DNA of 64,000 nucleotides from Paenibacillus daejeonensis DSM 15491. GTDB lineage: Bacteria > Bacillota > Bacilli > Paenibacillales > Paenibacillaceae. The stretch is taken from contig NZ_KB899664.1 in NCBI RefSeq assembly GCF_000378385.1, positions 248,001 through 312,000 on the forward strand, in the 5' to 3' direction. Below the pieces are notes generated by a model. It saw only the letters and a program-made list of their open reading frames with translations, was not told the DNA's origin and searched no databases. Positions within the stretch are counted from its first letter, which is position 1. Every line of letters starts with the position of its first letter. This document shows, in pieces, positions 25,111 through 33,986 of this stretch. The position numbers and the translations under genes were made by a program.

Positions 25111-27141
25111 ATGAACTACAAGCAAGCGGAGCAGGTTCAGATCGGTGTCGTCTATTACCCGGAGCAATGGGACCGGTCGATGTGGGAGGACGACATCCGG
25201 CGGATGAGCGAGACGGGTGTCAAAGTGGTGCGAATGGCGGAATTTGCGTGGAGCCGGATGGAGCCGACGCCGGGTGTCTACGAGTGGGCGTGGCTGGACG
25301 AAGCGGTTGAGTTGTGCGGACGTTACGGCCTGCAGGTGGTCCTATGTACGCCGACCGCAACACCGCCCCGTTGGCTGACTGAGCAGCATCCCGACATTTT
25401 GCCGATCCGGCCAGATGGCAGCACCTATCACGCAGGTGTGCGTGGTCACCGCTGCTACAGCAGTGCTTCCATTCGCAGTCATGGGCAGCGAATCACTGAA
25501 GCGTTGGCGCGGCGTTATGCCGGGCACCCTGCGGTCATCGGCTGGCAGACGGATAATGAATTCGGCATGAATGATTGTCATTGTGATGCCTGCAGCGAGG
25601 CATTCCGTCAGTGGACACGGGCGAACTATGGCTCACTTGAGGCGGTTAATCGCGAGTGGGGGACCGTGGTCTGGAGCGGTGAATATAATGAATGGGAGCA
25701 GATCGCAGCCCCCTATGGCGGTTCCCGGTTCCAAAATCCTTCGTACCTGCTCGATTTTGCCCGCTTTCAGTGGGACAGTATCGTAGTCTTTCAGCGGGAG
25801 CAGGTCGAGATTCTGCGGCGCGAATGCCCGGACCATTTCATCACGCATAACTTTCACACGTATCCGCAGCGTATGGACCAATACCGGGTAGCCGAGGATC
25901 TGGATCTGGCCTCCTTCGATTATTATCCCAACACAGCACCGGACAAGCAGTCCACGGGTCCCTACAGCGGTGCGTTGTCGCTGGATCTAACCCGGGGCAT
26001 TAAACGCCGTAACTTCTGGATTATGGAGCAACTGAGCGGCCCCCCGGGAGCTTGGTTTGCTACGTGGCGGGCGCCTTATCCAGGCTTCATCCGGGCGTTT
26101 GTCTGGCAAGCGATTGCCAAGGGCGCTGATACGGTAGTCCACTTCCGCTGGCGTTCAGCAGCCATCGGGGCGGAGCAATTCTGGCATGGCCTGATTGATC
26201 CGAGCAACGTGCCGGGTCGACGCTTCGCGGAATTTGAGCGGCTGTGCGCAGAGGTGAATCGCCTGTCGGATCACTTGCAGGGTACCGAACCGAAGCATGA
26301 GGTGGCGCTCCTGTTCTCGCATGAGCAATTGGAGGCGCTGCGTATCCAGCACCAGGCGGAGGGCATGAGCTATTACGAGAACATCAAGGATTATCACCGA
26401 GCGCTTACCAAGCTAGGGATCGGCTGCGACGTCATTGAATGGACGCAGCCGCTGGATGGGTACCGGGTCGTCATCGCTCCGGGTTTCTTCCTTATGAATG
26501 AACAAGTGGCGGCAACACTGGAGCGGTTCGCAGCCGGTGGGGGCACGGTGCTGGTGACAATGCGGGCCGGCGTCAAGGAGATGAACAACCAGCATGTCCA
26601 GATGCTGCTGCCAGGCAGATTGGCAGAGCTGACGGGCATCCGGGTGGAGGAGTACGATGCGATTGGACATGATGCGCATACAATTAGGGATGCAGAAGGC
26701 CGTTCGTACAGCTGCTTACAATGGTGCGATATTCTTCGTCTGGAGGGGGCAGAGGCGATTGCTTGTTACGAGGGCGACTTCTACGACGGTACACCTGCGG
26801 TGACGGTGAATGCCTACGGCGAGGGCCGAGCCTATTATGTGGCGACCCATCCGGACGAAGCGTATCTCAGGGATCTGCTGCTGCGGGTAGCAGGTGAGCA
26901 GGAGGTGAGGGTGTACCCCGACTTGCCTGAGGGCGTGCAATTGGCGGAGCGAACGGGGGACAACGGAACGTACCTCTTCGTCATGAACCTCTGCCGCGAG
27001 CCGCGGGAGGTCCACCTGAATGGCGCATATGCGAGCGTGCTGGATGGGGAGCCGCACGAGGCTGTCGTGCCGCTGGAGCCTTACGGGGTAGAGATTTTGA
27101 AGCATGCGTCGGATGAAGCGGGTAGCGCTGTTGCCCAATAA
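25111..27141 (+). CDS. GH42 beta-galactosidase
   Basis: 676 residues, normal length for GH42. Start YYPEQWDRSMWEDDIRRM, acid/base E150 in QTDNEFG, nucleophile E306 in WIMEQLSG, and the CxxC zinc-cluster-like segment NDCHCDACSEAF. Followed by the trimerisation domain (ALLFSHEQLEALR) and a small beta-domain. The ATG at 25111 follows AGGAGGAGGAG closely; the frame is open upstream to 25051 through the terminator and is not used. No signal peptide, so it cleaves imported beta-galactosides in the cytoplasm. Probably works with the importer at 21832-24919. Confidence 0.92.
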   Translation: MNYKQAEQVQIGVVYYPEQWDRSMWEDDIRRMSETGVKVVRMAEFAWSRMEPTPGVYEWAWLDEAVELCGRYGLQVVLCTPTATPPRWLTEQHPDILPIRPDGSTYHAGVRGHRCYSSASIRSHGQRITEALARRYAGHPAVIGWQTDNEFGMNDCHCDACSEAFRQWTRANYGSLEAVNREWGTVVWSGEYNEWEQIAAPYGGSRFQNPSYLLDFARFQWDSIVVFQREQVEILRRECPDHFITHNFHTYPQRMDQYRVAEDLDLASFDYYPNTAPDKQSTGPYSGALSLDLTRGIKRRNFWIMEQLSGPPGAWFATWRAPYPGFIRAFVWQAIAKGADTVVHFRWRSAAIGAEQFWHGLIDPSNVPGRRFAEFERLCAEVNRLSDHLQGTEPKHEVALLFSHEQLEALRIQHQAEGMSYYENIKDYHRALTKLGIGCDVIEWTQPLDGYRVVIAPGFFLMNEQVAATLERFAAGGGTVLVTMRAGVKEMNNQHVQMLLPGRLAELTGIRVEEYDAIGHDAHTIRDAEGRSYSCLQWCDILRLEGAEAIACYEGDFYDGTPAVTVNAYGEGRAYYVATHPDEAYLRDLLLRVAGEQEVRVYPDLPEGVQLAERTGDNGTYLFVMNLCREPREVHLNGAYASVLDGEPHEAVVPLEPYGVEILKHASDEAGSAVAQ

Positions 27142-27156
27142 ACGCTGAAGATGACG

Positions 27157-27182
27157 GGCCGGAAGCCACATGGCTTCCGGCC
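27157..27182 (+). terminator. GC-rich hairpin after the beta-galactosidase gene
   Basis: GGCCGGAAGCC and GGCTTCCGGCC form a perfect 11-bp stem with loop ACAT. No T-run follows, so its strength as a terminator is uncertain. Confidence 0.55.
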
Positions 27183-27475
27183 TGTGGTCTGTCTGCTTGA
27201 ACTGTTGCGGCCTTCCACCCAGTCTGCTGTGCCCCAGTCCGTACTGCTGTTTGCACCTCCACTAGCTTGCTGTTAACACCGAACTGTGGCGGCCCTCTAC
27301 CAGCACCACTTCGGCTATCCGCCAACATTCCCGTGCCCCGTCCGAACTACTGTGATTTTCCACTAACCTACTGTTACTCGCCTGCACAAATGCGGTTCTC
27401 CACTAGCTTGCTGTTCACCACGGACTGCCGCGACCCACTAAAGTCCCCACCAACATTCCCATGCCCCGCCTTACC
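27183..27475. repeat. gene-free stretch with imperfect direct repeats
   Basis: The phrase CCACTAGCTTGCTGTT occurs near 27259 and 27400, with a degenerate copy near 27360. CCAACATTCCC(G/A)TGCCCCG occurs at 27322 and 27450. No ribosome binding site or recognisable protein is present. Confidence 0.5.
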
Positions 27476-28187
27476 GCTAACGGCCATATGTACGCTTATT
27501 TGTGCCGAAAAGGGGGCTAATAATTTCTAACGGCCATATATGCGCCTATTGTGATCAAACAGACCGCCAGAGCCTCGAAAACCCTCCAATAACTGCGCTG
27601 GTGGCCGTTAGAATCCAAAGTGACTCGATTTGGGCAAAATAGCGGCTGTGGTGGCCGTTAGAGTTGAGGAGGTGGTTGTCCAGCCGCCGACCTCCTGCTA
27701 GGCATCGCCCAGTCAGCGCGTCCTCGCTGCACTCCCGGCTAACCGCCATATATACCCTTATTTGCCCTGAAAAGGGGGCTAATAATTTCTAACGGCCATA
27801 TATGCGCCTATTGTGGCAAAACAGACCGCCGGAGCCTCAAAAACCCTCCAATAACTGCGCTGGTGGCCGTTAGAGTTCAAAGTGACTCGATTTGGGCAAA
27901 ATAGCGGCTGTGGTGGCCGTTAGAGCTGAGGAGGTGGTTGTCCAGGCGCCGACCTCCTGCTAGGCATCGACCAGTCAGCGCGTCCTCGCTGCACTCCCGG
28001 CTAACGGCCATATATACCCTTATTTGCCCTGAAAAGGGGGCTAATAATTTCTAACGGCCATATATGCGCCTATTGTGGCAAAACAGACCGCCAGAGCCTC
28101 GAAAACCCTCCAATAACTGCGCTGGTGGCCGTTAGAGTTCAAAGTGACTCGATTTGGGCAAAATAGCGGCTGTGGTGGCCGTTAGAG
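27476..28187. repeat. 262-bp tandem repeat, 2.7 copies
   Basis: Near-identical units start at 27476, 27738 and 28000, each with GCTAAC(G/C)GCCATAT. Each unit holds two TAACGGCCATAT motifs and two GTGGCCGTTAGA motifs in opposite orientation, giving TAACGGCC/GGCCGTTA inverted repeats, plus CGATTTGGGCAAAATAGCGG. The third unit is cut at about 188 bases. Not coding. The following bases to 28440 hold nothing I recognise. Confidence 0.9.
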
Positions 28188-28450
28188 CAGAGAGTTGGAC
28201 AATGAGCAGAGATGGCGGCTGCAGATGATGAAGGGGACGGTGGCTGTAGTGGGTATTATCAGTGCGGAGTAACATTAGTTAGTGGAGAAGTGCGGTTAGG
28301 CGAGATTAGATGAAATGAGGCGGTATGTGACGGATGCGGCAGAAGAGGGAGTTGGCGGCGAAGGGCATTGTGATACGTAGGGAATGCCGCCCGGTTTCAC
28401 GTCGGCCCGCCATTCGGCGTCCCGGTCACCTCGCCCTTCCGCCCGCCCCG

Positions 28451-29332
28451 CTAGGAGGTTTTCATCGCCAGCCCTTCGCGGACCAGCTCCTGCAGCGGCG
28501 TTGGTTCGCCGATCAGATGCTCCAGATCCTTGCCTGTCCGGGAGGAGCCGCCCGAAGCGATGAAGTCGTTGATGCCAGACAGCATCCCTGCTACTTCCTT
28601 CGGTAAGCCAGCCTGCACGAGCAGCGCTTGGTTCTCTTCCGATGTAATAGGCTCATAACCAACGGGCTTGCCTGCGACAGAGGCGATGGCGTCCGCCAGC
28701 TCGCGGAAGGTCCAGGTTCGGCCGAGAACCAACTCATAGGTCTTATTCTCATGCCCTTCACCAGTCAATACCGCTGCTCCGGCACGCGCGAGATCATAGC
28801 GGCTCGGGGAATGGATGGCGCCTTCGCCGGTGTTGGCTTTGAGCGTGCCGTACTGGGCCGCTGCTTGCAGAGACTGCGGATCCAGGAATACATCCGCATA
28901 CAGTGGATTTCGCAAGAACGTATACGGAATGCCAGTCGAGCGCAGAATGCCCTCCGTCAGCAGATGTGTCGCAGCCAGAGGCAGCTTGGACTCCTCGGCA
29001 AAGGCATATCCGTAATACACAATATGAGGAACGCCCGCATCTCTGGCGGCTATAGCAACGTGGGTGTGCTGCAACAGGCGCAGTGTCTCGTCGTGAGCGT
29101 CGGGGCTTGGAATGAATAACAGCTTGTCCGCGCCAGCGAAGGCGCTTTGTAAGGAAAACCGGTCATTATAGTCTCCATAACGCAGCTCCAAACCAAGCTC
29201 GGCGAGATGTGCTGCTTTTTCTGGATGGCGGACGAGTGCCACAATATGCTCAGCAGGCACTTCCTGCTTCAGCAATTGACCAATGACTCTGCTGCCCAAC
29301 TGACCCGTAGCTCCTGTGATGATAATCGACAT
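28451..29332 (-). CDS. NAD(P)-binding oxidoreductase, QorB/NmrA-like
   Basis: 293 residues. Rossmann glycine motif at the N-terminus: IIITGATGQLGSRV. Atypical short-chain dehydrogenase of the NmrA/QorB type (LVRHPEKAAHLAELG, FIPSPDAHDETLRLLQH, VYYGYAFAEES), the likely role being NAD(P)H-dependent quinone reduction. The ATG at 29332 is nine bases after GAGAGG; an ATG at 29341 overlaps that site. Divergent from the TetR gene at 29530 with a strong palindromic operator between them, so it is probably controlled by that TetR protein, perhaps in response to a quinone or electrophile (inference). Confidence 0.88.
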   Translation of the reverse strand: MSIIITGATGQLGSRVIGQLLKQEVPAEHIVALVRHPEKAAHLAELGLELRYGDYNDRFSLQSAFAGADKLLFIPSPDAHDETLRLLQHTHVAIAARDAGVPHIVYYGYAFAEESKLPLAATHLLTEGILRSTGIPYTFLRNPLYADVFLDPQSLQAAAQYGTLKANTGEGAIHSPSRYDLARAGAAVLTGEGHENKTYELVLGRTWTFRELADAIASVAGKPVGYEPITSEENQALLVQAGLPKEVAGMLSGINDFIASGGSSRTGKDLEHLIGEPTPLQELVREGLAMKTS

Positions 29333-29459
29333 GTACCTCATCCTCTCATTAGTTCATATTCCCTCTTCATGATTAACCTTACCCTATGCCAGCCGTGGAG
29401 AACAAGTCTAAGGCAACCCGCCACACTTTTGTACCCTGAATGCCATGCGGTGGGGCGGT

Positions 29460-29488
29460 TTGACATTGGAATAACCGTTGGTTATATT
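29460..29488 (+). promoter_or_regulatory. promoter of the TetR operon
   Basis: TTGACA (29460-29465), 17-base spacer, TATATT (29483-29488). The operator palindrome covers the spacer and -10 box. Confidence 0.75.
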
Positions 29489-29502
29489 ATAACCAATGGT
29501 TA
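29472..29502. promoter_or_regulatory. TetR operator palindrome
   Basis: Near-perfect 31-bp inverted repeat with arms TAACCGTTGGTTATA and TATAACCAATGGTTA around one central base. It overlaps the promoter of the TetR gene and lies about 140 bases upstream of the divergent oxidoreductase. Confidence 0.8.
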
Positions 29503-29529
29503 CAAAATAAGCGGCGGGAGCTATACATA

Positions 29530-30165
29530 ATGAATCGACAAGAGCAACGATCGGAAGAAACAAAACAGTTCATATTGAAGGCAGCCAGGGGACTGTTTGC
29601 CTCCATGGGGTACGAATCGGTGACGATTCGGCAGATTGCCAAAGCGGCGGGTTGCTCGCATACGACCATTTACATCTATTTCAAGGATAAGGAAGCGCTG
29701 TTGCAGGCACTGACGATTCCTGGACTTCTGGAGCTGCAGGCTTCCCTAGAGTCGATTTTGAACGATACCTCACTTACTGGTCTGCAAGCGGTCAAGCGCA
29801 TGAGTTCGGAGTTAATCCGATTCTGCCTCATGCATCGGACGATGTATACGGTGTTTTTTATGGTTAAGGCTGACCGGGTGGATGAGCGAGAGCCTGCGAT
29901 GGACATGAACAAGCTCCGCAATCAGCTGTTTGCGTTATTGTCTGAGGGGCTGGGACGGTGTTTTGATGAACAGCTGCCCGAATCACGGCTCCTCGCATAC
30001 AGCAGAATCTACTATTATATGCTTCAAGGGATTGTCAGCACTTACGCGTATTCCGAGGAGTCTACAGAGTCGCTGATGGGGCGGTTGGGAGAAACCTTCG
30101 ATGAAGCAACGGATGTGGTATTGTCAGGATTGCTGCAGCGGCACCTTGAGGAGGGGCAGATATGA
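29530..30165 (+). CDS. TetR family transcriptional regulator
   Basis: 211 residues. N-terminal helix-turn-helix: ILKAARGLFASMGYESVTIR, then QIAKAAGCSHTTIYIYFKDK; the remaining 140 residues are the variable ligand domain. It overlaps the next gene by four bases (ATGA). A 31-bp palindrome over its own promoter indicates autorepression and probably repression of the divergent oxidoreductase. Ligand unknown. Confidence 0.93.
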   Translation: MNRQEQRSEETKQFILKAARGLFASMGYESVTIRQIAKAAGCSHTTIYIYFKDKEALLQALTIPGLLELQASLESILNDTSLTGLQAVKRMSSELIRFCLMHRTMYTVFFMVKADRVDEREPAMDMNKLRNQLFALLSEGLGRCFDEQLPESRLLAYSRIYYYMLQGIVSTYAYSEESTESLMGRLGETFDEATDVVLSGLLQRHLEEGQI

Positions 30166-30839
30166 AAATCGAACAGATCTCCCCGCATATCTGGCGTCTG
30201 CGAAGCTGGGTGTTTATCCCGATCACAGTATGGCTTGTCGAGGAGAAGCAGGGACTCGTGCTGGTCGATACGGGAATGGATGCGATGGGCAAGGATATCC
30301 TGAAACATATACTGGCGCTGAAAAAGGGCCCGCTCAAGCGTATTCTGCTCACGCACGGACACTCGGACCATGCGGGCGGGCTGCGCCGAATTCTTACCGA
30401 TACTTCGGTGCCCGTGTATGCCCACAAGCGGGAGCTGCGGTACCTGGAGGGAATCCAGCCCTACCCCCGCCGGAGCAAGGCGCAGCAGATGATTGCTCCC
30501 GGTATTGTGCAGACCCTGCCAATGGGCGGAATCGGCGAAGAAGGCTCGCTCGGCAGTCTGGCCATGTATTGGACACCGGGCCATTCGCCGGGCCATGTCG
30601 TGTACTACCACGAGGAAGACAAGGTCCTCCTGGCAGGAGATCTGTTCACGAGCCGCAGCGGCAAACTGCGGCGACCCATGCCGATGTTCACCGCGGATAT
30701 GGAGGAAGCGATAGACAGCAGCAGAGTCGTTCAGCGGCTGCAGCCGGATCGGATGGAGATCTGCCACGGAGATGCTGTCCTGCATCCAGCGGAACAGATG
30801 GAGCGTTATCTGGCCCGGTATGCTGGGGCTGAGGAATGA
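30162..30839 (+). CDS. metallo-beta-lactamase-fold hydrolase
   Basis: 225 residues. The metal motif HxHxDH is intact: H65-G-H67-S-D69-H70, followed by GGLR. Further ligands are visible in TPGHSPGH near residue 146, LLAGDLF near 163 and the C-terminal ICHGDAV. Glyoxalase II-like or lactonase-type hydrolases share this layout; the substrate cannot be told. Translation is coupled to the TetR gene by a four-base overlap, so both are under the same operator, pointing to a detoxification role (inference). Cytoplasmic. Confidence 0.88.
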   Translation: MKIEQISPHIWRLRSWVFIPITVWLVEEKQGLVLVDTGMDAMGKDILKHILALKKGPLKRILLTHGHSDHAGGLRRILTDTSVPVYAHKRELRYLEGIQPYPRRSKAQQMIAPGIVQTLPMGGIGEEGSLGSLAMYWTPGHSPGHVVYYHEEDKVLLAGDLFTSRSGKLRRPMPMFTADMEEAIDSSRVVQRLQPDRMEICHGDAVLHPAEQMERYLARYAGAEE

Positions 30840-30866
30840 GCCGGTGGAGAGGAGGAGCAGGCTGAC

Positions 30867-31739
30867 ATGCGGATAGAGGATATCCCTCGGGAGAAAATTG
30901 TCTATGACAAGCAGTATCCGATTTATATCGGCGATACCGCTGGCGTCTCCACCCCTTATCAGAAGCTGCACTGGCACGATGCGCTGGAGATTAACCGGAT
31001 CAAGTCCGGCAAGGGGTACTACAATATCAACGGACGAATCTATGAGTTTCAAGAAGGCGATGTGCTGCTGATTAACTCTAACGACTTGCACTGTGCCTAC
31101 GAGACGGAACCGCTGCTCATGCAGGTCATTACCTTTGATCTGTCCTGGTTGCTGGGTATCATGCGCTTCGATCCGCAAATTGTGGCTCCGTTCAAGGAAA
31201 TGGGTATGCACTATACGAACCTGCTGGATCGCAATCATCCAGGAATGACGGAGCTGCGCCGGCTGCTTACCCGGATGCAGGAGGAGCATAATGGTCAGAC
31301 GGACTGCTACCGGGTCATGGTATTGGCGTACCTGGTCGAATTCCTGGCGTATGTGAACCGGCATTTTCGGGTGCCTTGCGTCGAAGAGGCGCGTGCCTCC
31401 CTCGGCTCTGCCCAACTGGTCAAGATTCGCAAGGTCATTACGGCCATGGAGGAGGACGCTGCCTACCCTTGGTCGCTGGAAGAGCTAGCGGCGCTGGCGT
31501 TTCTGAGTCCATCTCGGTTTAGTGATATTTTCCGCCAGGCGGTGGACATGCCGCCCTTGGCTTACCTTATTGTCCTGCGGATTGAGCGTTCGCAGCAGCT
31601 GCTCGATACCACATCGATGAAAATCTCAGAGATCGCGCTGGATTGCGGTTTCCCAAGTCTCTCTAACTTTAACCGTCTGTTCAAAAAACACCTCGGCGTC
31701 ACTCCGATGCTCTACCGCTCTCGTGCAAGTCGCTCATAA
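30867..31739 (+). CDS. AraC family transcriptional regulator with cupin sensor domain
   Basis: 290 residues. The N-terminal cupin contains HWHDALEINRIKSGKGYYNI and EGDVLLINSNDLHCAYE. The C-terminal AraC domain has LEELAALAFLSPSRFSDIF and ISEIALDCGFPSLSNFNRLF and ends GVTPMLYR. RBS GGAGAGGAGGAG upstream. It is followed by its own terminator and then by an LplB/YtcP-type importer operon with kinase and GH4 genes, which it probably activates when the sugar is present. The preceding hydrolase lies only 27 bases upstream but seems unrelated. Confidence 0.9.
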   Translation: MRIEDIPREKIVYDKQYPIYIGDTAGVSTPYQKLHWHDALEINRIKSGKGYYNINGRIYEFQEGDVLLINSNDLHCAYETEPLLMQVITFDLSWLLGIMRFDPQIVAPFKEMGMHYTNLLDRNHPGMTELRRLLTRMQEEHNGQTDCYRVMVLAYLVEFLAYVNRHFRVPCVEEARASLGSAQLVKIRKVITAMEEDAAYPWSLEELAALAFLSPSRFSDIFRQAVDMPPLAYLIVLRIERSQQLLDTTSMKISEIALDCGFPSLSNFNRLFKKHLGVTPMLYRSRASRS

Positions 31740-31789
31740 CCATGGTTGTCTGAATTCGGATCAAGAATAGTCTGATATAAAAACGGCAA

Positions 31790-31834
31790 AGAGGACGTTT
31801 GTAAGGGGTGGAACCCGCACAAACGTCCTTTTTG
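31790..31834 (+). terminator. terminator of the AraC regulator gene
   Basis: AGGACGTTTGT pairs with ACAAACGTCCT around a 16-base loop, then TTTTG. Confidence 0.9.
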
Positions 31835-32069
31835 TCGTTATTTTAGATGTGTTAGATTCATGTAATATAACTACAAGTTTCATGGCGGACATTTGAGTTT
31901 TGCGTCATGAAAATTATCTCTAATATATGAAAACAGTAAGATTCAGTTAGTTTTTACTTGAAATTGCGTAGCTTAAGGAGGTTTCATAAGAGTAAAATGT
32001 AATAAAAGTTGACATATGAGATTGGCAGTTGTAAGTGAAAGAGGGAGTTGTTTAAAGGGGGAGAGTATT

Positions 32070-32990
32070 ATGCGCATCAAAGAAAACCGTTGGCTGAGGC
32101 TGATGCGGCAATGGGATGTTCAGCTGATGGTTGTACCGGCTTTGCTGTTTATATTGGTCTTCCATTATATCCCGATGTACGGAGTGTTGATGTCGTTTCA
32201 AGACTACAGCTTGTTCCGGGGCTTCAGTGGCAGTCCGTGGGTTGGCTTCAAGCATTTCCGGATGTTCTTCGAAGCCCCGGAGTTCTGGACCATCATGCGC
32301 AATACGCTGGTTATCAGTGTGCTCAAGCTGGTCATCGGCTTTCCTGCACCCATCATGCTGGCATTGATGCTCAATGAGGTGAAGCACCGCGCCTTCAAGC
32401 GACTGATTCAGACGATTAGCTATCTGCCTCACTTTCTGTCGTGGGTCATCGTCTCAGGCTTTGTCATTTCCATGCTGTCTACGGACAATGGCAGTCTCAA
32501 CATTCTGCTGCAGCAGTTGAATCTGATCGACCAGCCCATCAATTTCCTCTCCATTCCGGAGTATTTCTGGGCCATCCTCGTGGGCACCGGGCTCTGGAAA
32601 GAGATCGGCTTCTCTTCCATCGTGTACCTGGCCGCAATAGCGGGGGTCAATCCTCAGCTATATGAAGCAGCGGAGATGGACGGAGCGAGCCGCTTGAGAC
32701 AGATGGTTTCGATTACGATTCCATGTATTATGCCGGTCATTATCATTTTCTCGATTCTGGCCATTGGCAATCTGCTGAATGCCGGGTTCGAGGACATCCT
32801 GCTCCTGGGCGCCAATCCGGTGCTGCGCGATGTGAGTGATGTCATCGATACGTATGTGTACCGAATCGGTATTCAGAATGCGAGATATTCCTATGCGACG
32901 GCTGCGGGATTGTTCAAAGCCGTCATCAGCGTCGGTCTGCTGGCCGCAGCCAATTACGCCGCGCGCCGTTCGGGCAACAGCTTGTGGTAG
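32070..32990 (+). CDS. ABC transporter permease, LplB/YtcP-partner type
   Basis: 306 residues, six predicted membrane helices. Start region WDVQLMVVPALLFILVFHYI, then PMYGVLMSFQDYSLFRGFSG, the signature of LplB-type permeases. EAA loop EAAEMDGASRLRQMVSITIP near residue 200. The ATG at 32070 follows GGGGGAGAG; an open extension to 32016 has no site. Gap 31835-32069 contains a possible promoter (TTGACA near 32010) but no clear -10 box. First gene of an importer of oligosaccharides, perhaps from plant cell walls. Confidence 0.91.
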   Translation: MRIKENRWLRLMRQWDVQLMVVPALLFILVFHYIPMYGVLMSFQDYSLFRGFSGSPWVGFKHFRMFFEAPEFWTIMRNTLVISVLKLVIGFPAPIMLALMLNEVKHRAFKRLIQTISYLPHFLSWVIVSGFVISMLSTDNGSLNILLQQLNLIDQPINFLSIPEYFWAILVGTGLWKEIGFSSIVYLAAIAGVNPQLYEAAEMDGASRLRQMVSITIPCIMPVIIIFSILAIGNLLNAGFEDILLLGANPVLRDVSDVIDTYVYRIGIQNARYSYATAAGLFKAVISVGLLAAANYAARRSGNSLW

Positions 32991-33012
32991 ACAGGAAGGG
33001 AGACGGTGTGCA

Positions 33013-33906
33013 ATGAGAAGGGGAGCAGGCGATCAAGTGCTGATCGCATCAATTTATACGCTGTTGGCGGTGCTGGGCTTTGCAGCGGTATATCCGTTCT
33101 GGAATGCCGCAGTTATCTCATTCAACAGCGGCCAGGATACGGCGCTTGGCGGCGTGACCTTCTGGCCAAGAGCTTTTTCGCTGGAGAACTATGCGGTTGT
33201 CTTTCGGGATGAACGTCTTATGAATGGCTTCATGATCTCCATCCTGCGGACAGCGATTGGCACGCTGCTCTCGATCATGGCGACGGCGATCTTCGCTTAC
33301 GGGATGACGAAGCGGGATCTCATGGGCCGAAAATACTACATGATTATCTGTATTGTCACCATGTATTTTAGCGGTGGACTGATCCCTACATACCTGCTCA
33401 TCCGTGAGCTTCAGCTGCTAGATACATTCTGGGTGATGGTCATTCCTGGGCTGATCAGCGTATGGAACATGATTATCTTCCGCACATTCTTCCAGGGTAT
33501 CCCCGGCGGGTTGGAGGAATCCGCACGAATTGACGGCTGCTCCAACTGGGGCGTGCTGATGCGAATTGTCCTGCCGTTGTCGGGACCCGTGGTGGCGACC
33601 CTGTCGCTGTTCACCGCAGTGTACCACTGGAACGATTGGTTTGCGCCGAGTATCTACATTACCAATGTCGATCTGCTGCCGATTCAGACCAAGCTGCAGC
33701 AGATTCTGAATTCCAATATTATGAGCGAACAGATGTCCCAGTTGGACTCCGCCGCACAGGGGCGTTTGAACGATATGCGCTCAGTTACGAGCAAGTCGTT
33801 GTCCATGGCAACGATGATGGTGGCAACCGTCCCCATCTTGTGTGTCTATCCGTTTGTGCAGAAGTATTTCGTCAAAGGCGTGCTGATCGGGTCTCTGAAG
33901 GAATAG
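33013..33906 (+). CDS. carbohydrate ABC transporter permease, LplC/YtcP type
   Basis: 297 residues with six predicted membrane helices. Typical YtcP/LplC features: the segment LFTAVYHWNDWFAPSIYI, a stretch rich in Gln/Ser before the last helix, and the C-terminus KYFVKGVLIGSLKE. EAA loop ESARIDGCSNWGVLMRIVLP. The ATG at 33013 lies 22 bases after the previous stop; AAGGGAG precedes it. Second permease of the importer. Confidence 0.92.
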   Translation: MRRGAGDQVLIASIYTLLAVLGFAAVYPFWNAAVISFNSGQDTALGGVTFWPRAFSLENYAVVFRDERLMNGFMISILRTAIGTLLSIMATAIFAYGMTKRDLMGRKYYMIICIVTMYFSGGLIPTYLLIRELQLLDTFWVMVIPGLISVWNMIIFRTFFQGIPGGLEESARIDGCSNWGVLMRIVLPLSGPVVATLSLFTAVYHWNDWFAPSIYITNVDLLPIQTKLQQILNSNIMSEQMSQLDSAAQGRLNDMRSVTSKSLSMATMMVATVPILCVYPFVQKYFVKGVLIGSLKE

Positions 33907-33986
33907 CGATACCGGTCTTGCGAAGAAGGGTTGGGAGCGCGCAGCGCTTGGACCATAGCATGGTAAAAAGAAGGGAGTTGGCGCAA

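Noticed and set aside
27267-27530. Open frame of 87 codons after the beta-galactosidase
   Set aside because: Runs from degenerate repeats into the 262-bp tandem repeat with no ribosome binding site.
30042-31415. Minus-strand open frame of 457 codons
   Set aside because: Lies over the hydrolase and AraC genes, whose motifs are intact on the plus strand. No family content.
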